From positions 42,731 through 106,730 of the forward strand of contig JAFEGM010000043.1 of NCBI GenBank assembly GCA_018240025.1: a stretch of 64,000 nucleotides of DNA, read 5' to 3'. Made by a program: the position numbers and the translations under genes. The notes under the pieces were generated by a model. The model saw only the letters and a program-made list of their open reading frames with translations. It was not told the DNA's origin and ran no database searches. This DNA comes from Verrucomicrobiota bacterium (GTDB lineage: Bacteria; Verrucomicrobiota; Verrucomicrobiia; Chthoniobacterales; SZAS-18). Shown here in pieces: positions 17,511-25,386 of the stretch; the first letter of the stretch is position 1, and every line of letters begins with the position of its first letter.

Positions 17511-20123
17511 ATGCATCGTCGACTCCTCTGGCTGGCGCTCGTCCTCCTCGCCGTCACCTCCCTCCCGGCCGCGCCGCAGGACCGCGTCTTCTATCTCGCA
17601 GGCGACGGCTCCCGGCAGCTGCTCGGCGTGATGGTGCTGTCGGATGGCACTGTGCTCGCGGCCGGCTCCTCCGAAAATCTCTCCTGGATTCCGGCCGGCA
17701 CGCCGATCACCGTGCTGTCAGCCACGGCGGGCAACGGAGCTGTCTTGGACAATTCTACGTCCGCGACGCCGCGATACGCGTTCCTCGTGCAGCTCTCCGC
17801 CGATCTCGGACAGGTGCTGCGCGTAGCGCACTTCCCCCTGGGCGCGGCCAACGAGATCCGCTGGATCAAGACCGACGCGCTGCCCTACGGCGCGCCCACC
17901 GGAGCGCTCTTCGTCTCCGGCTCGCGCGGTGCCCTGGCCAACGGTTCGAACGCCGGCTATTTCATCGCGCGGCTCGACGCCAACTTCGTCGCCGCCCCGC
18001 CCACCGGCCTGGCCTGGGTCGTGAATGTGACCGCGCGCTCATCCTCCGAGTACTTCGAGCTGCAGCCCTGGGACGTGCAGCCCGACGGCAAGGTGATTCT
18101 CGTGGCCGGCAAGCCCTACGATTCGTCGTGGTGCGAGGTCATCCGCCTGCGCGCCCAGCCGACCGAGGCCGCGGTCGACGCGCTGGCCAATCGCGACGTC
18201 GTGCCCGGCTGGCGTGCCCACACCATGTCGGACGGCACCCGCTTCTACGGGCTCCTCGCCGATTACTCCGGCCCGCTCACGGCCAGCGGCTCCCACCTCG
18301 TCATGAAGGTGGGTGGCACCAACGACGCCGGCTTGATGCGCTCGTTCTCCCCGGCCGACTACGCCGCCTGGGAGCGCGATGAGAACGGCTGGTGGCGGCG
18401 CGGTCGCTGGCCGATGGACGCGTTTTGGAATCGCGAATGGCTCCGGCCCACCACCGGCGCGAACAACACCGGCGGCGGCGACGCCCGCGGCTACGGCGGC
18501 AGCTGGTATGCCGTGCCCACCGGCGACACTTGGACTTCGCGTGTCGGGGCCGTCACGGTCGATCGCCGCAACGGTCATTGCTACCTCGGCGTCTCGCACA
18601 AGAGCATCCTGCCCGACGGCAATCCCGACTTCGAGCCTTTCGTCGTCGGCTTCCGGGCCGACGGCGCGATGAAATGGTGGGCGCGCCTCTATCAGGAATA
18701 CGCCGACAACTCGGCGACGCCGCCGGCTTCCGTGGACACGACGAAGGTCCGCGTCTCCACGCCCGATCAGTATGTCGACACGCTCGCCGTCGACTACGCC
18801 CGCCCGCTCGCCGCCGACGGCTCCGACGGCGCGCTCTACGTCGGCGCGCGCTGCCACGGCAACAACACGACCAACTTCTGGCCGGGCAATCAGGTCACCG
18901 CCAATCCCGGCGCGACGTCGTACCACAACGGCTTCACCGGCACGAACGGCAACATCCACATCTCGTGGATCGGCAAGCTCCGCGACGATGCCACCAAGTC
19001 GACCCTGCTCGCCGCCTCCTACTGCGCCGAGTTCAACGAGGGCGCCTCGTCCTTCGCCGCGGCCTATGCCGATCCCAACCTCGACAAGTGGCCCTCGCAC
19101 AACGGCGGCAACGCCAACCTCAACACCACGCGCCTGCGCCCCGTGATGTGGTCGCATCCCGACGGCGGCGTAGCCGTGCTCGCCACCGGCCGGCGCACCC
19201 TCACGACGCGCAACGCCTTCCAACGCAACGTCCGCCCGCTGCTATCCGGCACCGTCACCACCGCGGAGTCCACCACCGCCTTCCGCGCCAATGCGCTGGT
19301 CGGCGTGCGCCTGCTCGTCTCCGCCGGCTGCAAACTCACCCTCGGCGGCCAGACGCGCACGGTGCTCTCGCACGACGATGCCACCGGCCGCATCACGCTC
19401 GACACCGCGCTTCCGTCCGTCCCGGCCGCGGGCGCGACGTTCACCGTCAACGAAGGCATCGGCGCGTGGAATACGTTTGCCCGCTCCTTCGCCCCGGGTC
19501 TGGACACGCTGGCCTATTCCTCGCTGTTGACCGGCGCGTGGTCCCCGGCCGACGGCACCGGCGGCGACAACACCGAAGGCCGCGGGCTCTTCCCGGTGCC
19601 CGGCGGCCTGCTCGTCTGCGGCTACCACAAGGTTTCCGGCACCACCGCGACCGGCAACGCCATGCCCACCCAGAACGTCCCGACTTGGGCCGCGAGCGCT
19701 CCGGTGAACGAAGCTGGCTTCCTGGCCCGCTTGAATTTCGCTGCGCCGCCCGCGGGCTTCTCGGCCTGGATTGCGACGCAGCCCGGCGTGCCCGCCAACC
19801 AGCGCGGCCTGGCCGACGACCCGGACGGCGACGGCCTGCCCAATTTCCTCGAATGGTCGCTCGGCACCGATCCCGCCGTGCCCCAGAGCGGCGCGCCGCC
19901 CTGGAGCGTCGCGCGCAACACCCAGACCGGCCGGGCCGAGCTGACCTTCTCGCGCCAAGCCCGCACCGACGTGCGCTACGAACTCGAGGAGTCCGGCGAC
20001 TTGGTGACTTGGTCGCTCGCGTGGTCCAGCGAGGGCGCGCAGAACACGGCGGGGAACGTGACCGCCTCTGCGACCACGCCCACCGCCCGTTTCCTGCGCC
20101 TGCGCGTCCGGCCCGTGCCCTAG
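17511..20123 (+). CDS. Large secreted protein with C-terminal 'DGDGLPNFLEW' segment
   Basis: An 870-aa exported protein. The signal peptide is MHRRLLWLALVLLAVTSLPAAP. The body has WD/beta-propeller-like statements (LQPWDVQPDGKVILVAG, GAVTVDRRNGHCYLGVSHK) and many Asn/Gly residues, suggesting a beta-rich surface or periplasmic protein. Residues near 785-800 read ADDPDGDGLPNFLEWSLGTD, an acidic Ca-binding-type segment common at the end of Verrucomicrobiota secreted proteins, followed by LTFSRQARTDVRYELEESGD. No catalytic motif is recognised. The ATG at 17511 follows GAGG and gives a clean signal peptide. A longer frame (17424) is discounted. The next gene remnant is convergent. Confidence 0.75.
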   Translation: MHRRLLWLALVLLAVTSLPAAPQDRVFYLAGDGSRQLLGVMVLSDGTVLAAGSSENLSWIPAGTPITVLSATAGNGAVLDNSTSATPRYAFLVQLSADLGQVLRVAHFPLGAANEIRWIKTDALPYGAPTGALFVSGSRGALANGSNAGYFIARLDANFVAAPPTGLAWVVNVTARSSSEYFELQPWDVQPDGKVILVAGKPYDSSWCEVIRLRAQPTEAAVDALANRDVVPGWRAHTMSDGTRFYGLLADYSGPLTASGSHLVMKVGGTNDAGLMRSFSPADYAAWERDENGWWRRGRWPMDAFWNREWLRPTTGANNTGGGDARGYGGSWYAVPTGDTWTSRVGAVTVDRRNGHCYLGVSHKSILPDGNPDFEPFVVGFRADGAMKWWARLYQEYADNSATPPASVDTTKVRVSTPDQYVDTLAVDYARPLAADGSDGALYVGARCHGNNTTNFWPGNQVTANPGATSYHNGFTGTNGNIHISWIGKLRDDATKSTLLAASYCAEFNEGASSFAAAYADPNLDKWPSHNGGNANLNTTRLRPVMWSHPDGGVAVLATGRRTLTTRNAFQRNVRPLLSGTVTTAESTTAFRANALVGVRLLVSAGCKLTLGGQTRTVLSHDDATGRITLDTALPSVPAAGATFTVNEGIGAWNTFARSFAPGLDTLAYSSLLTGAWSPADGTGGDNTEGRGLFPVPGGLLVCGYHKVSGTTATGNAMPTQNVPTWAASAPVNEAGFLARLNFAAPPAGFSAWIATQPGVPANQRGLADDPDGDGLPNFLEWSLGTDPAVPQSGAPPWSVARNTQTGRAELTFSRQARTDVRYELEESGDLVTWSLAWSSEGAQNTAGNVTASATTPTARFLRLRVRPVP

Positions 20124-20157
20124 GTGGCTATTCGAGAGGGCCGATCGCGCAGGCGCA

Positions 20158-20489
20158 TTACCGGCGGGCTGAATGCTGCCGCCGAAACTCTGCGGGCGTG
20201 AGACGGGTCAAGCGCTTGAACTGCTTGAAGAAGGCCCGTGACGACGCGAAGCCGGAGCCGTCCGCGATGTCGTCGACGGTGCGGTTCGAAGCGATCAGCA
20301 GCTGCCTCGCACGATCGCCTCCAGGTCCGGCAGAGCCCGCGGGACCTTACCGAATTGGAGGCTCCATCTCTGCTCTTGGGCGTACGCGGAGATTCCCTGC
20401 AGACAACGATTCGGGGACCACAAAAAGGGGTCGAGATATACGTAAACCTTGCGTCGCTCTAACCCGCTCGAATTCGACGGCGTTTGCAT
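20158..20489 (-). pseudogene. AraC-family (XylR-like) regulator with large internal deletion
   Basis: From ATG 20489 the frame encodes the start of a XylR-type sensor domain (ERRKVYVYLDPFLWSPNRCL, GISAYAQEQRWSLQF, DLEAIVRG). At about 20300 it changes frame and jumps straight to the end of the AraC DNA-binding domain: QLLIASNRTVDDIADGSGF, ASSRAFFKQFKRLTRLTPAE, FRRQHSARR, stop at 20158. Full-length relatives are about 390 aa, so roughly 280-300 residues, including the ligand domain and the first recognition helix, are missing. The gene is therefore a deletion remnant. It may once have controlled sugar or surface-protein genes nearby. Confidence 0.8.
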
Positions 20490-20816
20490 CGCCAGGAACC
20501 TACCCAAGCTCGTCCGCAGGCGAAGAGATTCTTCCCTCTCCCACTGCGGAGAGCGGATCGACTGACGGCGGCGGAATAGCGGCATCCGCTGGAGGCAAGA
20601 GCCTCGGGCAGGTGCCGAAATCGCCATCTCCATCGGGACTGGCCCGCGGCTCGGATGACCGGCAGTCCAGTCGAAAAAGGCCTCGCCGACAGAGGCCCCA
20701 CGACCGGCCGAGTGAGAGATCTGCCGGTTTCGTCTGTGGCGCTTTCGCCATGTGGCGTACTCGTTGCCAAAGGGCGTTTGTCCGACCTCCACGGTCGCTG
20801 CTACGGGGCGGGCCGT
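20490..20816. other. 327-bp region without a gene, upstream of the PEP-CTERM gene
   Basis: Between the regulator remnant and the PEP-CTERM protein gene. Open frames here are Arg/Ser-rich and unconvincing. It must hold the promoter of the PEP-CTERM/alkaline phosphatase pair, but no clear -35/-10 pair, operator or Pho-box-like repeat was found by eye. Confidence 0.4.
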
Positions 20817-21407
20817 ATGAACTTCCAGCTCACTCTCCTCGCTGTCCTCGCCTGCCTCGCCGGGCCTCTGCCGGCGCAGAGCGGCAGCAGCATTCTCAGC
20901 TACTCCGGCAGCCTGACGGCGGCGGATCCCACTTTCAACCGCGCCGCCAGTGTCAGCTCCCTCTCCGACCTCGGTTCGGCCGTCGCCTACGAGTCGCTGA
21001 CGTTTCAGACCGGCTTCGCGGGCGAATATCAGATCCTGGCCGACTACCGCGGTGCGGGCGGCCTGCCGGATGGTTTCCTTTTTCTCTATTCGGCGTTCGA
21101 TGCTGCGCAGCCTCTGACCGGATTGCTCGCCGGCGACGACGACTACTCCATCGGCGGAGCGAGCGAATTCCTCGGCTCGTTCCTGGCGGACCAGAGCTCC
21201 TTCGGGCCCGCCGTCAGCGGCGGGCGCCTGCTGCTCGCGGCGAACACCACCTACACGGTCGTTGTCTCCGGCTGGGGCAACGGCGATCTGGGCAGCTTCA
21301 ACGTCAACGTCGCGGCCGTGCCGGAGCCCGGCACCGTGGCCGCCGGTGTCGCCGCGGTGGCGCTCGGGGCCACCCACTGGCTGCGTCGGCGGCGCGTCTC
21401 GGCCTGA
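20817..21407 (+). CDS. PEP-CTERM sorting domain protein
   Basis: A 196-aa exported protein. It has a signal peptide (MNFQLTLLAVLACLAGPLPA), a small beta-rich body with GEYQILADYRG and TYTVVVSGWGNGDLGSFNV, and a C-terminal sorting tail: VPEPGTVAAG, a hydrophobic helix, then WLRRRR. In bacteria with exosortase the tail is cut and the protein is attached to the surface or exopolysaccharide. The body is an Ig/jelly-roll-like domain without a catalytic motif. The ATG at 20817 is picked for the signal peptide. It lies 33 bp before the alkaline phosphatase gene on the same strand, so the two are probably co-transcribed. Confidence 0.85.
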   Translation: MNFQLTLLAVLACLAGPLPAQSGSSILSYSGSLTAADPTFNRAASVSSLSDLGSAVAYESLTFQTGFAGEYQILADYRGAGGLPDGFLFLYSAFDAAQPLTGLLAGDDDYSIGGASEFLGSFLADQSSFGPAVSGGRLLLAANTTYTVVVSGWGNGDLGSFNVNVAAVPEPGTVAAGVAAVALGATHWLRRRRVSA

Positions 21408-21440
21408 GCGAGTTCCGGATTCCTTCTCCACATCCACACC

Positions 21441-23423
21441 ATGACCACACTCCGTACTTCCGGCCTCGTCGCTCTCGCCCTGGCCAGTCAGTTCGTTCTG
21501 CCCGCGGAGGCGCAGAACTCCCGTCAGCAGGAGCCCAACGGCGCCCCGCTGCCCAGCGTCCGGGTTCGTCTGCCCGAGCGCTTTCGCCTGCTCAATGGCC
21601 AGCTCTTCGACCTGCGCGTCGAGGCCATCAACGCGGATCCCGCCGCCAGCCTCCAGGTGCTCATCGACGGCAACGACGTGACCTCCACGCTGCCCGGCCC
21701 GGAGGTGAGCACCGACAACGACGCGGACTCGGCCACGCCCGACAAAGCCTGGGTCTATCGCGCGCTGAGCTTTGCCACGCCCGGCGTGCACACCATCGTC
21801 ACCCGGGTCACGAGCGGCGGTCAGACCGGCATTTTCACCCAGCGGGTCGGCGTGCAGGATTTCAACCCGGGCGCGATCGCCAGGAAGAACATCATCCTCT
21901 ACATCGGCGACGCCATGGGCACCGCGTACCGCGACGCAGGCCGCATCGTCGCGAAGAGCACCGGCAATCGCTTCCGGGAGGGCTTCTTCGACGAGCTCCA
22001 GAACATGGACACCATGGCCGCCAGCGGCATGGTCATGACCTACAATTCCGAGCGCGTGGTGCCGGACAGCTCGCCGACCGCCTCCGCTTGGAGCACGGGC
22101 AACAAGACCGGGGACGGCACGCACGGGGTCTTCGCGGACAACAACGACTTCCGCTTCTCGACCGCGAACGTGCAGGGCACGAAGCAGTTCGCGCTCGACA
22201 ATCCGCGGGTGGAGACGCTCTGGGAATACCTGCGCCGCCTGCACGGCTACAAGACGGGCATCGTCTCGACCGCCGATATCACCGACGCCACGCCAGGCGG
22301 CGAGGGCTCGCACGTCCTCAGCCGCGCGCTGACCTTCGATATCGCGCGTCAGTTCGTCGACGGCTCCTTCGTCGCGGGCAATGCCTTCGACGTGATCCTG
22401 GGCGGCGGGCGCGAGCATTTCGACAAGCGCAACGCCACCAACAGCGGCGACACCCGCAACCTGATCACCGAGCTCACCTCCACCGGCTGGACCTACACTG
22501 CCACCCGCACGCAGCTGAACGCCGTGCGCGCCGGCACTCCGCCCGCCAAGCTGGTCGGGCTCTTCTTCTCCTCCGTGGCCAGCGCCGACGGCGGCCTCAC
22601 CACCGGAGCGGGCAATCCGGCGAACACGGGCGCCAACGGCAACATGACCGTGGCCTACGACAAACTCGGACTGATCCGCTCGGCCGACGAACCGGTGGCG
22701 AACTTCAACGGCTACGTGGACCAGCCGTTCCTGGACGAGATGACGGACGCCGCCATTCGCACGCTGAGCAAGGACGGCGCCCCGTTCATCCTCATGGTGG
22801 AAGGAGCCTCGATCGACAAGCAGTCGCATCCCAACCACGCCAGCGGCGTCATCTGGGACGTGATCGAGTTCGACAAGGCCATCGGCGTCGGTCGCGCTTT
22901 CTCGGCCGCGGACCAGGCGGGCCGGAACACGCTGATCGTCGTCACGGCCGACCACGACCAATCGATGCACATCCTCGGCGTGACCGATTCCAGCAACCTG
23001 AATGCGGTGCTCAACACCCGCAGCAACTCGGTCTATCCGCGCACCATCACGCCCTACGACCCGCGGATCGGCGCCGGCACGGCGGCCCCGGGCAACGGCG
23101 GCAACAACGTGGGGGAAGTCGTGGGCTTCCCCGACTACGCGGAGCAGAACTTCGCGCCGGGCGGCGTCGCGCCGGTTTCGCCCAACTACCCGAACAACAC
23201 CAACCGCTTCCGCCTGGCGGTCGGCTTCCGCACCGGTAATCACACGGGCTCGGCGGTGCCGATCACGGCCGACGGCCCCGGGGCGCTGCTGTTCACGGGC
23301 TACTTCGATCAGACCGACATCTTCTTCAAGATGGCGCGGGTGCTCAGCACCGACACGACCGCGCTCGATGAGTATCGCAAGCTGATCAATCGGCGCTTCT
23401 CCACCATTTCTCCCAACTACTGA
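21441..23423 (+). CDS. Alkaline phosphatase, PhoA-type fold, with N-terminal extension
   Basis: A 660-aa exported phosphomonoesterase. Residues 1-24 are a signal peptide. Residues 30-145 form an Ig-like extension absent from short PhoA. The catalytic domain begins at KNIILYIGDAMGTAYRDAG (metal-binding Asp). The nucleophile region is VVPDSSPTASAWSTGNKTGD, a variant of the DSAASATAW type, so the nucleophile is the Ser or Thr there. Metal ligands follow in VEGASIDKQSHPNH and VVTADHDQS, with a late His in TGNHTGS. It would release phosphate from organic esters outside the inner membrane. A strong hairpin follows the stop. Its location beside a PEP-CTERM protein suggests cell-surface or matrix activity. 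Confidence 0.88.
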   Translation: MTTLRTSGLVALALASQFVLPAEAQNSRQQEPNGAPLPSVRVRLPERFRLLNGQLFDLRVEAINADPAASLQVLIDGNDVTSTLPGPEVSTDNDADSATPDKAWVYRALSFATPGVHTIVTRVTSGGQTGIFTQRVGVQDFNPGAIARKNIILYIGDAMGTAYRDAGRIVAKSTGNRFREGFFDELQNMDTMAASGMVMTYNSERVVPDSSPTASAWSTGNKTGDGTHGVFADNNDFRFSTANVQGTKQFALDNPRVETLWEYLRRLHGYKTGIVSTADITDATPGGEGSHVLSRALTFDIARQFVDGSFVAGNAFDVILGGGREHFDKRNATNSGDTRNLITELTSTGWTYTATRTQLNAVRAGTPPAKLVGLFFSSVASADGGLTTGAGNPANTGANGNMTVAYDKLGLIRSADEPVANFNGYVDQPFLDEMTDAAIRTLSKDGAPFILMVEGASIDKQSHPNHASGVIWDVIEFDKAIGVGRAFSAADQAGRNTLIVVTADHDQSMHILGVTDSSNLNAVLNTRSNSVYPRTITPYDPRIGAGTAAPGNGGNNVGEVVGFPDYAEQNFAPGGVAPVSPNYPNNTNRFRLAVGFRTGNHTGSAVPITADGPGALLFTGYFDQTDIFFKMARVLSTDTTALDEYRKLINRRFSTISPNY

Positions 23424-23431
23424 GCGGAGCC

Positions 23432-23469
23432 GCAGCCCGCCGGCGCCGGAGGTGTCGCCGGCGGGCTGC
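23432..23469 (+). terminator. Terminator hairpin after alkaline phosphatase
   Basis: GCAGCCCGCCGGCG pairs perfectly over 14 bp with CGCCGGCGGGCTGC around a 10-base loop, followed by CTTTGTCT. It starts 8 bp after the phosphatase stop and would separate it from the next gene, whose start lies just 8 bp beyond the stem. Confidence 0.75.
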
Positions 23470-23477
23470 CTTTGTCT

Positions 23478-24056
23478 ATGCCCATGTCTTCCTTAGCGCG
23501 GCTCCGCGCCGCCTTGCTCCCGCTCGGCTGGATCGGCCTGATTGCCGGAGCGGTGCTCGCTTTCGACACGCCGGTCGCCCGCAGCCATTACTGCTCGGAA
23601 TGCGGCCTGCGCCGCGACGAGCGTCAGTTGCGGTTCGCCGGCTGGACCTTGCCCGTGCGGACTCAGCCGCGCGAGGCCTCTTCGCATCTCTCCGAGATTC
23701 TCCGCGCGGCCGGGGTGAACGGCGCCCACCTGCATCGCTGGCGCCCCGCGGAATGCCCGGTGCTGAGGTCCGACCTGCGCAGCCCGGAGAGCCAGGCGCT
23801 CCTCACCGAAGCGGGCACGCCGCGGGTGGTATCCTTCGTGCGGGAATTGGAGAAGTTCACCGACCGTCCGACGGTCGCCCGTTGGCACGGGTATCTGGCC
23901 AACGCCCCGTTCCTGCGCGTGCTCGACGGCCGTCTGCGCTTCCTCCGCTTTCCGCAGGAAGGATTCGGCTCCCGGGAGGAGTTTCTGACCTGGTGGCGGC
24001 AGAATGCTTACAGCCTCTACCGCGAGATCGAGATCACGCCGCAGATCTGCTGCTAG
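23478..24056 (+). CDS. Hypothetical membrane-anchored protein with CxxC
   Basis: A 192-aa protein. One N-terminal hydrophobic segment (LPLGWIGLIAGAVLAF) acts as an anchor or signal. It is followed at once by SHYCSECGLRRDERQL, a CxxC pair that could bind zinc or form a disulphide. The remainder (HLHRWRPAECPVL, GTPRVVSFVRELEKF, ending ITPQICC) is not assigned to a family. The start could be 23478 or 23484; neither has a strong ribosome site, and the terminator hairpin lies directly upstream, so its own promoter is unclear. Confidence 0.6.
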   Translation: MPMSSLARLRAALLPLGWIGLIAGAVLAFDTPVARSHYCSECGLRRDERQLRFAGWTLPVRTQPREASSHLSEILRAAGVNGAHLHRWRPAECPVLRSDLRSPESQALLTEAGTPRVVSFVRELEKFTDRPTVARWHGYLANAPFLRVLDGRLRFLRFPQEGFGSREEFLTWWRQNAYSLYREIEITPQICC

Positions 24057-24065
24057 TGTAGGGCG

Positions 24066-24232
24066 CGTAAAATACAAAAGCGCCTGCCCGATCTCATCGC
24101 TGCAGTGAATGCCTACACGGAACACCACAATGCCGCTCCCTCACCCTTCGTCTGGACGGCCAAGGCGGCCGACATCCTCGCAAAGGTGCAACGAGCGCGG
24201 GCCGCAATGCCGAATTCTCAAGCCTGTCTATT
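24066..24232 (+). mobile_element. C-terminal remnant of an IS630-family transposase
   Basis: Translation in the frame of 24075 gives QKRLPDLIAAVNAYTEHHNA, then PSPFVWTAKAADILAKVQRA. This is the final segment of IS630/Tc1-type transposases (the ...HHNA-PKPFVWT...ILxKVxRA ending). The catalytic DDE part is absent, and the frame runs on without the usual stop. No inverted terminal repeat or target duplication was found by eye. It is a decayed insertion-sequence fragment, 10 bp after the preceding gene. Confidence 0.75.
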
Positions 24233-24308
24233 TCACGCTCACACACTAGCGGCAACGCGCGGCAGCCGAAAGCGCAGGGGACGGTTGCGGCGCGGGGCAT
24301 GGTCAACA

Positions 24309-24337
24309 AAGGCACCGACCGGGACGGTCGGTGCCTT
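24309..24337. terminator. Perfect 13-bp stem hairpin
   Basis: AAGGCACCGACCG pairs with CGGTCGGTGCCTT around a GGA loop. The T-T end on one strand and A-A start on the other give a bidirectional terminator look. It lies between the IS630 remnant and the VanZ-like gene. Confidence 0.65.
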
Positions 24338-24370
24338 GCATACCTACCTTACTCAGGTAGCTAGCAAAGC

Positions 24371-24787
24371 TTGCCCCACGGGCGGCAACGATTCACCGTC
24401 GACGGAGTGAGGGCTTCGACAAGCTACGCGCTGGCGGGGATGGGAGGACTGACGCTCCTCTCGCTCGTCCATTGGGCCAGGGGGCACTACGCGGCTTTCG
24501 GCCCCTTCGTGAGGTATGCGCTTGGCGTGCTTCCGAATTTTGCCGCTGCGTTCGCGATGCCGCTCATTCTCGCCGGCATCCTGGCATCCGGTCGTAAAGG
24601 GGAGGAGGTCGCGATCGGTTCGCGCCGATTCCTGGCTGTAGCCGCCTTCACTTGCAGTGGGTTGTTGGCTTGGGAATTCCTGCAGCTCGCCATGGCGCCA
24701 TTTCGGTTCGACTGGGACGACGTCGCCGCCACTTTGCTGGGGACGCTGGCGGCGTGGATCATGCATCGACTGCTCCGGCAGCGCTGA
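24371..24787 (+). CDS. VanZ-like small membrane protein
   Basis: Up to 138 aa, with three or four membrane helices (YALAGMGGLTLLSLVHWARG, GVLPNFAAAFAMPLILAGIL, FLAVAAFTCSGLLAWEFLQL, VAATLLGTLAAWIM). The ending, with a WEFLQL helix followed by FDWDDVAATLLG, resembles the Asp-containing last loop of VanZ-family proteins. The start is uncertain: TTG at 24371, GTG at 24407 and ATG at 24440 are all possible, and none has a good ribosome site. Function unknown. Confidence 0.6.
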   Translation: MPHGRQRFTVDGVRASTSYALAGMGGLTLLSLVHWARGHYAAFGPFVRYALGVLPNFAAAFAMPLILAGILASGRKGEEVAIGSRRFLAVAAFTCSGLLAWEFLQLAMAPFRFDWDDVAATLLGTLAAWIMHRLLRQR

Positions 24788-24937
24788 GCCGGTGGCCCGG
24801 CCGGCACGGCGCAGCACGGGCAATGAAACGCTCGACCGAAGAACGAGCAGTGGAAGAGTTTGGTCGAGTCTCCCAAGTCCGTGTTATCCAGGCGGGAATG
24901 TAACTTTCGTTCCGCGCGAGGAAGCGGAGACTTCCTC

Positions 24938-25189
24938 ATGGTTCCTGAAGAACTCCTGCAGGTGGAGAAATGCTTGAACGAACGGGTGGGATTGCTCGTG
25001 GAGATCGTGCAGCGTTGCGATTCCGGCTACACCCTGGTGGCGCAGGGCCCGACAGAGCAACTCGATGAACTCGCGAACCACGCGCGACTCCTCCTCGCAG
25101 GTGCGAGTGCCTGGCACACCTTTCACGATGCCGAGCTCGGCAAGCTCTACTGTTACTTCGAGATCCTGCCGACGGCGGAGTGTCGCTGA
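24938..25189 (+). CDS. Hypothetical protein, 83 aa
   Basis: A small soluble acidic protein (MVPEELLQVEKCLNERVGLL...), with LVEIVQRCDSGYTLVAQGPT and a C-terminal LGKLYCYFEILPTAECR. The composition is that of a real folded protein. GCGGAG lies upstream of the ATG at 24938, which is preferred over the 26-residue longer frame. No family is recognised. Confidence 0.55.
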   Translation: MVPEELLQVEKCLNERVGLLVEIVQRCDSGYTLVAQGPTEQLDELANHARLLLAGASAWHTFHDAELGKLYCYFEILPTAECR

Positions 25190-25386
25190 CCGCTGGAGTT
25201 GGCGGCGCAACCCGGCGGATCCCCCGATGAGGTCCAGCACCGGCACCGCGTCATTCGTAACCAAGCCGGGCAGCGATGGGATGGTGAATGGCACGGGCCC
25301 GGATGAGCCCCGTCTCTCACGCGCGGAGTCGGAAAGATGAAGACGACGATGGGTCGTCCCTCGAGGATCGGCCGGCCGGTCTCAAC

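Noticed and set aside
18392..23239. A 1615-codon plus-strand open frame across several genes
   Set aside because: It is extremely Arg-rich, crosses the exported protein, the AraC remnant, the PEP-CTERM gene and the phosphatase, and matches no family; it is a high-GC shadow frame.
20295..23243. A 982-codon minus-strand frame antisense to the phosphatase
   Set aside because: Only its last 65 codons (the AraC sensor start) look real; the rest mirrors the phosphatase and PEP-CTERM genes.
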